Source: an uncultured Oscillibacter sp.
GTDB lineage: Bacteria > Bacillota > Clostridia > Oscillospirales > Oscillospiraceae
DNA length: 35,323 nucleotides
Reading direction: 5' to 3'
NCBI GenBank assembly: GCA_950097035.1
Contig: CATNDT010000009.1
Coordinates: 1 to 35,323 of the forward strand
The position numbers were made by a program, and so were the translations under genes. A model generated the notes under the pieces. The model worked only from the letters and a program-made list of their open reading frames with translations, searched no databases and was not told the DNA's origin. Below, in pieces: positions 7,937 to 15,543 of this stretch (positions are counted from its first letter, which is position 1; every line of letters starts with the position of its first letter).

Positions 7937-7965
7937 ATTATCGCACAAAAAACAGGAAACCGCAA
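7937..7965 (-). promoter_or_regulatory. Promoter for degV-like gene
   Basis: On the reverse strand TTGCGG (7960-7965) and GATAAT (7937-7942) are separated by 17 bp, about 45 bp upstream of the DegV start. Confidence 0.5.
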
Positions 7966-7990
7966 GAGGGAAACGCTTCTTTCCGACAGG

Positions 7991-8018
7991 AAAAAACAGC
8001 GCCGCAAAGCGCTGTTTT
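7991..8018 (-). terminator. Intrinsic terminator of the XRE/zinc-ribbon gene
   Basis: AAAACAGCGC and GCGCTGTTTT form a 10-bp stem with a 6-nt loop; read leftward it is followed by a run of T. It lies 25 bp downstream of the regulator stop codon. Confidence 0.85.
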
Positions 8019-8042
8019 CTCCGGCACTCCATTCGCATGACT

Positions 8043-8492
8043 CTAACCCCGGTTTTTCCACCGCTCCAGCGTCGGCAGCAGGTTTCGCATATAAGCCCGG
8101 CAGGCCTCCGGGTCCGTTTTTGCCAAAGGCATGTGGGGCAGGCAAATCTCCACCATCTCCTCCAGCGTGCACTCCTGTGTAAACGCGCCGCCGCTCCAGC
8201 ACCACTTGCAATACCGTTCGTTGAAGCTGCCGTCTGCGTCCCGGGCCAGGATGCCGTCCTCCAGAGGCATGCCGCAGCTCTGGCACACCAGCGTTCCGGG
8301 GCTGCCCAGCAGCGTGTTGACCGACACGCCAAACAGCTTGGACAGCGCCAGCAGTGTCTCCGGCTCCGGCACCGTGCCGTCCTGCTCCCAGCGGCTCACC
8401 GCCTGCCGGGTGACAAACAGCCTCTCCGCCACGTCGCTTTGAGAGAGTCCCGCTTTCTTCCGCAAATCTGAAAATACCGCAGAAAAATCCAT
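8043..8492 (-). CDS. XRE-family regulator with C-terminal zinc-ribbon domain
   Basis: A 149-residue two-part protein. Residues 1-65 are a helix-turn-helix of the XRE/Cro type (LRKKAGLSQSDVAERLFVTRQAVSRWEQ). Residues 70-149 carry a zinc-ribbon module with CQSCGMPL and YCKWCW cysteine pairs, followed by an EEMVEICLPHM helix, as in the putative zinc-ribbon domain attached to small regulators. I chose ATG 8492 over GTG 8501 because AGAGGTG is then correctly spaced. It runs divergently from the SDR gene, which could be its target or unrelated. Confidence 0.88.
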   Translation of the reverse strand: MDFSAVFSDLRKKAGLSQSDVAERLFVTRQAVSRWEQDGTVPEPETLLALSKLFGVSVNTLLGSPGTLVCQSCGMPLEDGILARDADGSFNERYCKWCWSGGAFTQECTLEEMVEICLPHMPLAKTDPEACRAYMRNLLPTLERWKNRG

Positions 8493-8521
8493 ATCAATCA
8501 CCTCTTGTTTAGCATACCACT

Positions 8522-8550
8522 AACATAGCACGGCGAACCGCCGCTGTAAA
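8522..8550 (-). promoter_or_regulatory. Promoter for XRE regulator
   Basis: Reverse-strand TTTACA (8545-8550) and TATGTT (8522-8527) with 17-bp spacing. The spacer includes a CGGCG-AAC-CGCCG dyad that could be an operator. Confidence 0.5.
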
Positions 8551-8603
8551 GCAATTGTCAGTTGCCCCCACACCATACGGGGCGACAGGCACAAAATTTC
8601 CTG

Positions 8604-8632
8604 TTTCCAGCGGCGGCACAGGCTGGTATACT
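8604..8632 (+). promoter_or_regulatory. Promoter for SDR gene
   Basis: TTTCCA (8604-8609) and TATACT (8627-8632) with 17-bp spacing, about 50 bp upstream of the SDR start; the -35 match is weak. Confidence 0.45.
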
Positions 8633-8683
8633 ATTGGCGATCTAAAAGATCTCATCTTTTTTGAATTGGAAAGGACGGTTTTT

Positions 8684-9418
8684 ATGAGACGATCCGCACT
8701 GGTCACCGGCTCCTCCCGAGGCATCGGGCGGGCCGTGGCGCTGGAGCTGGCCCGGGCGGGCTGGCCCGTTTTAATCAACTATCTGGAGCACCGGGAGGCC
8801 GCCGAGGCTCTGGCCGGCCTCCTCCGGGCCGAAGGTCTGCAGGCCATGACCTTCCGGGCCGATGTGGCCGACAGGCAGGCCGTAAACCACATGGTGCGGG
8901 CCGCCGAAGAGACCCTGGGCCCCGTGGAGCTGCTGGTGAATAACGCCGGCGTAGCGGGACAATCTCTGTTTCAGGATATCTCAGACGAGCTCTGGAACCG
9001 GTATCTGGGCGTCAATCTGGGGGGAGCGCGAAACGCCATTCAGGCGGTTCTGCCCCATATGATCGGCGAAAAGCGGGGCTGCATCGTCAATGTCTCCTCC
9101 ATGTGGGGGCTGCGGGGCGCCTCCTGCGAGGTGGCCTACGCCTGCACAAAGGCCGCCCTCATCGCCCTGACCCGCTCCCTGGCCCTGGAGCTGGCGCCCT
9201 CCCGCATTCGGGTGAACTGCGTGGCCCCCGGCGTAATCAACACGGACATGGTGCAGGTGCTGGGCCAGGACACCCTGGAGGACCTGGCCCGCCAGACCCC
9301 CCTGGGCCGCCTGGGCACGCCGGAGGACATCGCCCACGCCGTGGCCTTCTTTGCCTCGGACCAGTCCTCCTTTATCACCGGTCAGGTCCTCACCGCCGAC
9401 GGCGGCTTCACCGTTTAA
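8684..9418 (+). CDS. Short-chain dehydrogenase/reductase, FabG-like
   Basis: A 244-residue classical SDR. It has the NAD(P) glycine motif TGSSRGIG near the N-terminus, NNAGVAG, the catalytic Ser in NVSSMWG, the YACTK active-site Tyr/Lys, and APGVINTDM. The closing SSFITGQVLTADGGFTV matches 3-oxoacyl-ACP reductase-like enzymes. I chose ATG 8684 with AAAGGA upstream; the longer frame to 8555 would have no ribosome site. It is not in a fatty-acid synthesis cluster, so it could act on other keto substrates. Confidence 0.9.
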   Translation: MRRSALVTGSSRGIGRAVALELARAGWPVLINYLEHREAAEALAGLLRAEGLQAMTFRADVADRQAVNHMVRAAEETLGPVELLVNNAGVAGQSLFQDISDELWNRYLGVNLGGARNAIQAVLPHMIGEKRGCIVNVSSMWGLRGASCEVAYACTKAALIALTRSLALELAPSRIRVNCVAPGVINTDMVQVLGQDTLEDLARQTPLGRLGTPEDIAHAVAFFASDQSSFITGQVLTADGGFTV

Positions 9419-9500
9419 ATCTCAAAACAGCATATTTCACCCTCCCGCGGGAAATACTGACAGTGCTCACGATATCACGCAAACCACGGGAGGCACGACA

Positions 9501-9857
9501 ATGGACTATCTCAACGCGTTTCTCTGCGGCGGCGCCCTCTGCGCCATCGGCCAGATCTTTATCGACAAGACCCAGCTGACCCCCGCCCGCATCCTCACAG
9601 GCTATGTGGTGGCGGGCGTGCTGCTCAGCGCCCTGGGGCTGTATCAGCCCCTGGCAGACTGGGGCGGCGCCGGGGCCACCGTGCCCCTCACCGGCTTTGG
9701 CCACGCCCTGGCCAAAGGCGTCCGGAAGGCCACAGGCGAGCAGGGCTGGCTGGGCATCCTCACCGGCGGCCTCACCGCTACCGCCGGGGGCATCACCATG
9801 GCGGTAGCGGCCGGGGTGGTCATGGCAATGCTCTTTAAACCGGGGGATAAACGCTAA
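9501..9857 (+). CDS. spoVAE: Stage V sporulation protein AE
   Basis: A 118-residue very hydrophobic protein starting MDYLNAFLCGGALCAIGQIF. The family features IDKTQLTPARILTGYVVAGV and PLTGFGHALAKGVRKA are present. SpoVA proteins form the inner-spore-membrane channel that moves calcium-dipicolinate during sporulation and germination. The start is fixed by GGGAGG at 9488-9493. The usual partners SpoVAC and SpoVAD are not adjacent, so this is an isolated copy. It follows the SDR gene by 82 bp and is closed by a terminator. Confidence 0.9.
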   Translation: MDYLNAFLCGGALCAIGQIFIDKTQLTPARILTGYVVAGVLLSALGLYQPLADWGGAGATVPLTGFGHALAKGVRKATGEQGWLGILTGGLTATAGGITMAVAAGVVMAMLFKPGDKR

Positions 9858-9875
9858 CACCTTTTTGCATGGGGA

Positions 9876-9912
9876 AAATCTGGGCAGTTGTTAACAAAAC
9901 TGCCCAGATTTT
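9876..9912 (+). terminator. Intrinsic terminator after spoVAE
   Basis: AAAATCTGGGCAGTT and AACTGCCCAGATTTT form a 15-bp perfect stem with a 7-nt loop, followed by GTCTCTTTTTTG. Confidence 0.9.
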
Positions 9913-9942
9913 GTCTCTTTTTTGTCACTCTTTTGTGGTTCT

Positions 9943-9992
9943 TTTCTGTCGAAAATCTGTCATACTGTATCTATCAGAAAATTCGACAGAAA
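9943..9992 (+). promoter_or_regulatory. Long inverted repeat flanking a -10-like element
   Basis: TTTCTGTCGAA (9943-9953) and TTCGACAGAAA (9982-9992) are perfect 11-bp complements separated by 28 bp. The space between contains a possible -10, CATACT (9961-9966). The right arm overlaps the start of the AGAAAGGA ribosome site of the lipoprotein gene at 10006. It could be a two-site operator or an RNA hairpin that hides the ribosome site. Confidence 0.5.
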
Positions 9993-10005
9993 GGACGTTT
10001 TTTCG

Positions 10006-11265
10006 ATGCACCGTTTCACCGCACTGCTCCTGCTCTTCGCGCTGATCCTGACCTTTAGCGCCTGCGGGCAGGCCCCCGCCGCACCGCCGCCTGAGAGCGG
10101 CAGCACAGTCTCCGGCCAGGACCCGGCCCCGCCGGACGAACCGGAGCCCGAGCCGGAACCGGAGCCGGAACCCTATGACATTTACGATCCCACCGTTATG
10201 CCCGCGGGCGGCAGCCGGAACGGCGTTACCTACGCCGCCTGGGACGGCCTTGTGGAGCACCTGTTCTTCCACCCGGTCATCGCCTATCCGGAGCTGGCCT
10301 TTGACGGAGACGACCAGGCCAACGGGCTGGACGATTTCATGGTCACGGTGGATGAATACAACAAGATCCTCCAGAGCGTTTACGACAGGGGTTACGTTTT
10401 GGTGGACATCGGCGACGTGTGGAGCGAAGTCTCCGGCGAGGACGGCCAGCCGAAAATGGTGAGAAACACCCTGTATCTGCCGGAGGGCAAAAAGCCCCTG
10501 ATCCTCTCCTTTGACGACACCAATTACTACCCCTATATGCTGGAAAACGGCCTTACCTATAAACTGGTGATCGGCGACGATCTGAAAATCGCCTCCTGGG
10601 GGCTGGATCCGGATGGAAATGAAGTCACCAGCCGGGAGCTGGACGCCATCCCCATTCTGGATAAATTTGTAGAGGAACATCCGGACTTCTCTCCCTTTGG
10701 CGCCAAGGGCTGCTTGAGCCTGACAGGCTATGAGGGAATCTTAGGCTACCGCACCTCTAAGGACACCCGGGAGTGGGACGGCGTGAAAGAGGCGGCGCGG
10801 CAAAAGGAGCGGGAGGCGGTGGCCCCCATCGTAGAGGAGCTGAAACGCACCGGGTGGACCTTTGGCAGCCACACATGGGGCCATATCCGCCTCAGCGGCG
10901 CAAAAAAGACCCTGGAGGACATTCAGGCCGACACCCAGCGCTGGTATGACGAGGTGGGCACCCTGGTGGGAGAGACTGCGATTTTGTTCTATCCCCACGG
11001 CGAGCGGCCCGACGGCAACGACTGGACCCAGACGGGCCCCATCTTCCAGTATCTCCAGGGCACCGGTTTTCGGGTGTTCTGCTCAGTGGGCATCGAGAGC
11101 TTCAGCTTTATCAAAAAGGACATCTGCGCCGTCATCTGCGACCGCCTCCACCCCGACGGCACCACCCTGCGCCACTCCCGGGAGCGGTACTTGCAATTTT
11201 ACGACGCAAAGGATATTATGGATGTAGACGTGCGCCCCCAGCGGGAGATCAGCTGGGGGGAGTGA
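10006..11265 (+). CDS. Polysaccharide deacetylase-like lipoprotein
   Basis: A 419-residue exported protein. The signal peptide ends in a lipobox (LTFSAC, Cys20), followed by a Pro/Glu-rich spacer (PEPEPEPEP) that would hold it off the membrane. The body resembles the NodB/CE4 family: LILSFDD supplies the metal-binding Asp pair and GSHTWGH the His pair, with YPHGE in the later part. These enzymes remove N-acetyl groups from peptidoglycan or other glycans, or serve as catalytically weak relatives. The fold match is partial, so substrate and activity are uncertain. I chose ATG 10006 because it gives a proper signal peptide and GAAAGGA lies upstream. Confidence 0.78.
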   Translation: MHRFTALLLLFALILTFSACGQAPAAPPPESGSTVSGQDPAPPDEPEPEPEPEPEPYDIYDPTVMPAGGSRNGVTYAAWDGLVEHLFFHPVIAYPELAFDGDDQANGLDDFMVTVDEYNKILQSVYDRGYVLVDIGDVWSEVSGEDGQPKMVRNTLYLPEGKKPLILSFDDTNYYPYMLENGLTYKLVIGDDLKIASWGLDPDGNEVTSRELDAIPILDKFVEEHPDFSPFGAKGCLSLTGYEGILGYRTSKDTREWDGVKEAARQKEREAVAPIVEELKRTGWTFGSHTWGHIRLSGAKKTLEDIQADTQRWYDEVGTLVGETAILFYPHGERPDGNDWTQTGPIFQYLQGTGFRVFCSVGIESFSFIKKDICAVICDRLHPDGTTLRHSRERYLQFYDAKDIMDVDVRPQREISWGE

Positions 11266-11287
11266 CGATCACAAGGAGGGCTTCACC

Positions 11288-11680
11288 GTGACACGAGAGG
11301 AATTGAAAGCCGCGGCCATCGCCATGCTGGACCGGGCCTACTGTCCCTATTCCCACTTTCCCGTAGGCGCCGCGCTGGAGTGTGACGACGGCACGGTGTT
11401 CACCGGCTGTAATGTGGAAAACGCCGCCTATCCCGCCGGGCTCTGCGCTGAGCGAAACGCAATTTTCCACGCTGTGGCGGAGGGGTACACCCGCTTCCGC
11501 CGCATCGTGGTGGCCGGGCGGGGCACAGACTACTGCGTGCCTTGCGGCATCTGCCGCCAGGTAATGCGGGAGTTTGCCCCGGACCTGGAGATCATTTGCC
11601 TTAACGGCGGCGGCGAGGAGCAGAGCTTCACGCTTTCGCAGCTGCTGCCCCATAGCTTTGGGCCGGAGCATCTCTCTTGA
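11288..11680 (+). CDS. cdd: Cytidine deaminase
   Basis: A 130-residue homotetramer-type cytidine deaminase that converts cytidine or deoxycytidine to uridine in pyrimidine salvage. Zinc and catalytic residues are visible in LCAERNA (Cys and the proton-shuttling Glu) and PCGICRQ (two further Cys ligands). CNVENAAYPAG is the family substrate loop. The start is GTG, set by AAGGAGGG ending at 11280. The gene begins 22 bp after the deacetylase-like lipoprotein stop and may be co-transcribed with it. Confidence 0.95.
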   Translation: MTREELKAAAIAMLDRAYCPYSHFPVGAALECDDGTVFTGCNVENAAYPAGLCAERNAIFHAVAEGYTRFRRIVVAGRGTDYCVPCGICRQVMREFAPDLEIICLNGGGEEQSFTLSQLLPHSFGPEHLS

Positions 11681-11715
11681 AACCGGCGAAGGCTCCCACA
11701 ATACATAAATATAAA

Positions 11716-11741
11716 CAGTGCGCCGGAAAACCGGCGCACTG
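11716..11741 (-). terminator. Terminator between cdd and the PfkB kinase
   Basis: CAGTGCGCCGG and CCGGCGCACTG form an 11-bp stem with an AAAA loop. Read leftward it is followed by TTTATATTT, so it best serves the leftward kinase operon; it may also stop cdd transcripts. Confidence 0.8.
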
Positions 11742-11747
11742 CGCTTC

Positions 11748-12626
11748 TCAATAGAATTCTTTTATGTACGCCTCCACGTCGGCCCGCGTCCCCATATAGG
11801 GACCGGGCGTCTCCATCTTTAAGGAGACCAGGGCCGTGGCGGTGCGGAGGGCCGTGGGGATATCCTGCGTCAGCCGCTCATTGATATAGCCCGCAAAAGT
11901 GGTGTCGCCCCGCCCGGTGCGGCCAGAGAGATTCCTGGCCCGGATGGGGCAGGTATGGATCTCTTTGCCGTCGTAAACCAGCACCTCGGTGTTATGGGTG
12001 ATCAGCACCTCTCTCGCACCCCAACTATAGAGCGTTCTGGCGGCCTCCGCCCGGTCTGTGAGGCCGGTGAGAATCTCCGCCTCCGCCGCGTCTGTCTTCA
12101 AAAAGCGGATATAGGGCAGCATCTCCCGCTTCTCCGCCCAGTCACGGTACACCATGCCGCCGTTTTCCACCCAGCGGAGCATACACTGCACATCGATGGC
12201 CACCATGGCCCGCTCCGCCGCAAAGGGAATGAGGTCGTTGGGAATATCGCCGCCCACAAGGCCCGCCAGATGCCAGATTGTGGCATCAATGGCGGGGATC
12301 TCCTCTGTGCGGTAGGGGTCGATCACGCTGTCTACCGTGGAGGTGCGCCGCTCCCGGTCCGGGGTGTGGTACACGTTTTTGGTCACAAAGGACCTCTTGC
12401 TGGGCAGGGCATACACCGTGGCGTTGGGCGCTTTGGCAAAGGCCTGGGCCAGCTCCTCCGCCGTCATGGCCGCCTTGGGCAGCACAGCGGTTTTGTGCCC
12501 CATATTGGCGGCGGCAAAGCCGGAATAGTACACCGCGCCGCCGATGGCCTGCACCGTGGTGCCGTCATAGTCCACGTTGGTGTCCCGGGCCACCTCTCCG
12601 ATAATCAGGGAATCAAACCGGCTCAT
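11748..12626 (-). CDS. PfkB-family carbohydrate kinase
   Basis: A 292-residue ribokinase-fold kinase. It has the N-terminal GGAVYYSGFAAANMG region for substrate binding and the C-terminal TGRGDTTFAGYI motif with the catalytic Asp and anion hole. The substrate cannot be read from sequence. Its start overlaps the stop of the PHP gene by four bases (ATGA), so the two are translationally coupled. The pair lies downstream of the LacI regulator and runs opposite to the HAD/phosphoglycerate-mutase-like operon, which suggests a role in the same sugar or sugar-acid pathway. Confidence 0.9.
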   Translation of the reverse strand: MSRFDSLIIGEVARDTNVDYDGTTVQAIGGAVYYSGFAAANMGHKTAVLPKAAMTAEELAQAFAKAPNATVYALPSKRSFVTKNVYHTPDRERRTSTVDSVIDPYRTEEIPAIDATIWHLAGLVGGDIPNDLIPFAAERAMVAIDVQCMLRWVENGGMVYRDWAEKREMLPYIRFLKTDAAEAEILTGLTDRAEAARTLYSWGAREVLITHNTEVLVYDGKEIHTCPIRARNLSGRTGRGDTTFAGYINERLTQDIPTALRTATALVSLKMETPGPYMGTRADVEAYIKEFY

Positions 12627-13354
12627 CTCAGCTCCCCCTTTCTGATCTTCTCATCCTCTTCAACAAAAAACTGAAATTCCGGACTCCACAAACGGAAGTT
12701 TCCGCTCTCGATCGCAGCTTTATAGGCAAAGGAGTCCTTTACCCGTTCCGGCAGAATCACACCGGTGCGGGCCTCGTCCCCGTCCCGATGAGTGTCGGAC
12801 CCGGCCAGCCGGTAATAGTCCGGATGCCGCAGGCACATGGCCAGGGCCTTATCGTTGTTGTTTTCGTGGCGGGGATTGCCGTTGATGATCTCAGCGCCAT
12901 GGACCGCGGTCTCCCGCACCGGGGCGCTTCCCTTTCGGAAGGGGTGGGCGTGGATAATCAGCACCTGATCGTGGTATTTATCAAAAAACTCCTGGGCGCT
13001 CATACAGCATATATAGGGATTGGACCGAAGCCACTGCTCATCAATGCCATACACCAGATAGTCGTTGTCGTTTTCCGGAAACCGCAGCTCCGCGCCCAGA
13101 ATCACGTCCAGCCCCACCTCATCGCCCCGCTTTTTGGAGGCGTGATAGCCGGTGAGATAGTGGTCCATCACGGCGTCCCAGCTGTGCTGCGTGTCGATCC
13201 GCGAGAGATACTCCGGGTGAAGATGGTCTGTGACCACCAGGCCGGAAAAGCCGTGGCGGATATAGCGGTCCACCACATCCGCCGCCGGCAGATGACCGCA
13301 CCTGCTGGTCTCCGCCGTGTGGGTGTGGGGGTCGTAGAGATAGCCGTTTGTCAT
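12623..13354 (-). CDS. PHP-domain phosphoesterase
   Basis: A 243-residue PHP-superfamily protein. Metal ligands are visible as DPHTHT, the CGH at 24-26, TDH, GAELRF, HAHPFR and GSDTHR, so the trinuclear metal site appears complete. Relatives hydrolyse phosphoesters such as histidinol phosphate, cyclic phosphates or nucleotides. I chose ATG 13354, preceded by AAAGGGAG, over an upstream in-frame ATG at 13447 that has no family support. Coupled to the PfkB kinase by a 4-bp overlap and placed just after the LacI gene. Confidence 0.88.
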   Translation of the reverse strand: MTNGYLYDPHTHTAETSRCGHLPAADVVDRYIRHGFSGLVVTDHLHPEYLSRIDTQHSWDAVMDHYLTGYHASKKRGDEVGLDVILGAELRFPENDNDYLVYGIDEQWLRSNPYICCMSAQEFFDKYHDQVLIIHAHPFRKGSAPVRETAVHGAEIINGNPRHENNNDKALAMCLRHPDYYRLAGSDTHRDGDEARTGVILPERVKDSFAYKAAIESGNFRLWSPEFQFFVEEDEKIRKGELR

Positions 13355-13373
13355 GGTTCTCGCTCCCTTTCTG

Positions 13374-13406
13374 AAAAAAAGGGGGGATCCGGCGGGCTGC
13401 CGCCGG
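13374..13406 (-). terminator. Terminator-like hairpin between lacI and the PHP gene
   Basis: CCGGCGG and CCGCCGG form a stem with a 4-nt loop; read leftward it is followed by CCCCCCTTTTTTT. It would end or attenuate lacI transcripts before the PHP-kinase pair. Confidence 0.7.
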
Positions 13407-13428
13407 GCCTCCCTGTATGATTTTTGAT

Positions 13429-14433
13429 TCAATCCAGCTTCCGGCAAGTGCCCCGCTTCACAAGGCTTGGCAGCAGAATCTGGTGAACATAGCCCTGGGT
13501 GCCGTGCTCGATCTTGTCCCGCAGCATATCCACGGCCTGAATCGCCATCTCCCGCAGGGGCTGCTCAATGGTGGTCAGCTCGATGCGGGGCAGCTCCGCA
13601 GAGGGAATATTGTCAAAACCAATGAGGCTCAGCCGCCCGGGAATATCGATCCGCTGCTCGTCCGCCGCCCGCATAAAGCCCAGTGCGTGGGAATCCGTGG
13701 AGGCGAAGACCGCGGTGTAGTCGATTGGCCTGGAGAAGAGCTCCCTTGCCATCTGATAGCCGTTGTTGATGGAAGAGCGGCCGTATTCGCTGTTGAAAAA
13801 GCGCTGCTGCAGCCCCAGCTCCTGACAGGCCCGCATATATCCCTCCGCCCGCAGCTGATGGGTCGTGGTGTGGCGGCGGCCAAAATATAAAATATCCCGG
13901 TGGCCCAGCTCATAGAGATACCTGGTGCCGATATAGGTGCCCCGGCTGTTATCCACCGTAACATAACTCTGGGGCTGATCCCGCAGGTTTTCGCTGACGA
14001 ACACCGTGGGCACCTGGTCTGTGTAGGCACGGATATTCTCATAGGTCTTTGCCCCCTGCGGCACAATGAGGATGCCATCCACCTGGCGGCCCAGCAGCAG
14101 CTTCACCACGGTCTTCTCCCGCTTCAGGTCCGGGCCGGAATTGCACAGCATGATGTTATACCCGTGGGCCCGGGCGCTCATCTCCGCGTGATAGGCCAGC
14201 TCTGACATGAACTGGTTGTCCACCGAGGGGACCACCAGGCCGATCAGATCCGTCTTTTTCATCACCATAGAGCGGGCCACATAGTTTGTGGTGTAGCCCA
14301 TTTCGTCGCAGAGCTTAATGATACGCTCCCGTGTGTCGCTGCCGATCTGCGGGCTTCCGGACAGGGCCCGGGACACCGTGGCATAGGAGACGCCGGCGGC
14401 TTTTGCCACATCCTTTAAGGTCACACTCTTCAC
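13429..14433 (-). CDS. LacI-family transcriptional regulator
   Basis: A 334-residue regulator of normal LacI length. Residues 4-25 are the DNA-reading helix-turn-helix (TLKDVAKAAGVSYATVSRAL). A hinge helix region (VARSMVMKKT) follows, then a periplasmic-binding-protein-like effector domain (IGLVVPSVDNQFMSELAYHA ... VTVDNSRGTYIGTRYL ... LSLIGFDN). The ligand is probably a sugar or sugar acid. A perfect operator lies in its own leader and another overlaps the divergent HAD-operon promoter region, so it likely represses both directions. It heads the leftward lacI-PHP-PfkB group. Confidence 0.94.
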   Translation of the reverse strand: MKSVTLKDVAKAAGVSYATVSRALSGSPQIGSDTRERIIKLCDEMGYTTNYVARSMVMKKTDLIGLVVPSVDNQFMSELAYHAEMSARAHGYNIMLCNSGPDLKREKTVVKLLLGRQVDGILIVPQGAKTYENIRAYTDQVPTVFVSENLRDQPQSYVTVDNSRGTYIGTRYLYELGHRDILYFGRRHTTTHQLRAEGYMRACQELGLQQRFFNSEYGRSSINNGYQMARELFSRPIDYTAVFASTDSHALGFMRAADEQRIDIPGRLSLIGFDNIPSAELPRIELTTIEQPLREMAIQAVDMLRDKIEHGTQGYVHQILLPSLVKRGTCRKLD

Positions 14434-14464
14434 GATTCATCGTCCCCTTTCACCCCGAAAAATC

Positions 14465-14482
14465 GCAAACGTTTCCGTTTGC
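14465..14482. promoter_or_regulatory. LacI-type operator in lacI leader
   Basis: GCAAACGTTTCCGTTTGC is a perfect dyad (GCAAACG / CGTTTGC) with the CG-centred half-sites typical of LacI/CcpA-family boxes. It lies 32 bp upstream of the lacI ATG and downstream of its promoter, indicating autoregulation. Confidence 0.8.
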
Positions 14483-14529
14483 TTTTTCACAGCCTGCAGT
14501 ATTCCTCGCACTCTGTCAGTCACAGTAAA

Positions 14530-14558
14530 AGCATATATGATTTCACCGGTATTGTCAA
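14530..14558 (-). promoter_or_regulatory. Promoter for lacI
   Basis: Reverse-strand TTGACA (14553-14558) and TATGCT (14530-14535) with 17-bp spacing. Transcription would begin near 14523 and cross the operator at 14465-14482. Confidence 0.75.
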
Positions 14559-14630
14559 CAACATTCTGATTTTTTTCGCCCTTTGGTCATAAAAACGAAA
14601 AAACCGCCTCACTCTTTGGCATTTGAGATA

Positions 14631-14659
14631 TTGACAAAGATGCCGCTCTTATTTAGAAT
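14631..14659 (+). promoter_or_regulatory. Promoter for the HAD/PGM-like operon
   Basis: Perfect -35 TTGACA (14631-14636) and -10 TAGAAT (14654-14659) separated by 17 bp. The predicted start near 14666 lies just before the operator at 14676-14689. Confidence 0.8.
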
Positions 14660-14675
14660 AAAACTGTAAAAGGCC

Positions 14676-14689
14676 GCAAACGTTTACAA
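14676..14689. promoter_or_regulatory. LacI-type operator at the HAD-operon start
   Basis: GCAAACGTTTACAA shares the left half and centre of the lacI-leader operator (GCAAACGTTT). It sits about 10 bp after the predicted transcription start of the rightward operon, a position where a bound repressor blocks initiation or early elongation. Confidence 0.7.
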
Positions 14690-14784
14690 ATCTGCCTCCC
14701 CATTTATCAGGCGAGGTCAGAAAACGGTTTTGGCATGATCTCGCGCAGATATCAGTTTACATATATTTGAAGGAGGACTATGGA

Positions 14785-15519
14785 ATGACCCCTGACATTC
14801 AGACGATTTTCTTCGACGTAGGCAATACCCTCCGCATTGTGCTCAAGGAGCAGGACTTTATCGACCGGGCCGAGGCCGGGCTTATGGAGCTGATCGGAAC
14901 CCACGAGAGTCACGACGAGCTCTTTGCCGGGCTGGAAGAGCGCTGGAAGAAATACCGCAAGATGTCCAAAGAGACGCTGCTGGACGCCTCAGAGGGCGAG
15001 CTGTGGACCCAGTATATGCTGCCCGAATACGACCCCAACATGATCTTTGCCAACGCCCCCAGGCTCACCCGGCTGTGGCGGGATCACGACGGCCGCCGGG
15101 TGGCACGCCCCGACGCGGTGTCCACCATCCGCGAGCTGCACGCCCGGGGCTATACCCTGGGTATCATCGCAAATACCGTCACCGAAACCGAGATTCCCGA
15201 CTGGATGGCTGCCGACGGCGTAGCCCAGTGCTTTAAAACCACGATTCTCTCCTCCAAGGTGCGGCTCCGCAAACCCAATCCTGAGATCTATCACCTGGCA
15301 TGCCGCTGCATCGGCACGCCGGAGGCCAACTGCGCCTATGTGGGCGACAACCCCGTCCGGGACGTGGAGGGCACCCAGGCCGCAGGCTTCGGCATGATGA
15401 TCCGCATCGACGAGCCGGACACGCTGAACACCGAGAAGGCCACCGGCAAGGAGTTTACCCCCGACCACGTTATCACAAAGCTGGGCGAGCTGCTGGATAT
15501 CTTCCCAGCCCGTACTTAA
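14785..15519 (+). CDS. HAD-superfamily hydrolase, paralogue 1
   Basis: A 244-residue HAD protein and first gene of the LacI-controlled operon. Motif I is FFDVGNT with the nucleophile Asp11; the second Asp of the usual DxDxT is Gly13. Motif II lies in LGIIANTVTE, motif III Lys in SSKVRLRKPNPEIY, and motif IV is YVGDNPVRD. An alpha-helical cap lies between motifs I and II. I chose ATG 14785, eight bases after AGGAGG; the TTG at 14767 lies over the ribosome site. It is followed 24 bp later by a close relative. Phosphatase activity on a small phosphorylated metabolite is the default inference but is weakened by the missing Asp. Confidence 0.88.
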   Translation: MTPDIQTIFFDVGNTLRIVLKEQDFIDRAEAGLMELIGTHESHDELFAGLEERWKKYRKMSKETLLDASEGELWTQYMLPEYDPNMIFANAPRLTRLWRDHDGRRVARPDAVSTIRELHARGYTLGIIANTVTETEIPDWMAADGVAQCFKTTILSSKVRLRKPNPEIYHLACRCIGTPEANCAYVGDNPVRDVEGTQAAGFGMMIRIDEPDTLNTEKATGKEFTPDHVITKLGELLDIFPART

Positions 15520-15543
15520 AGCTGTCAGGAGGTCCTCTTTTTT

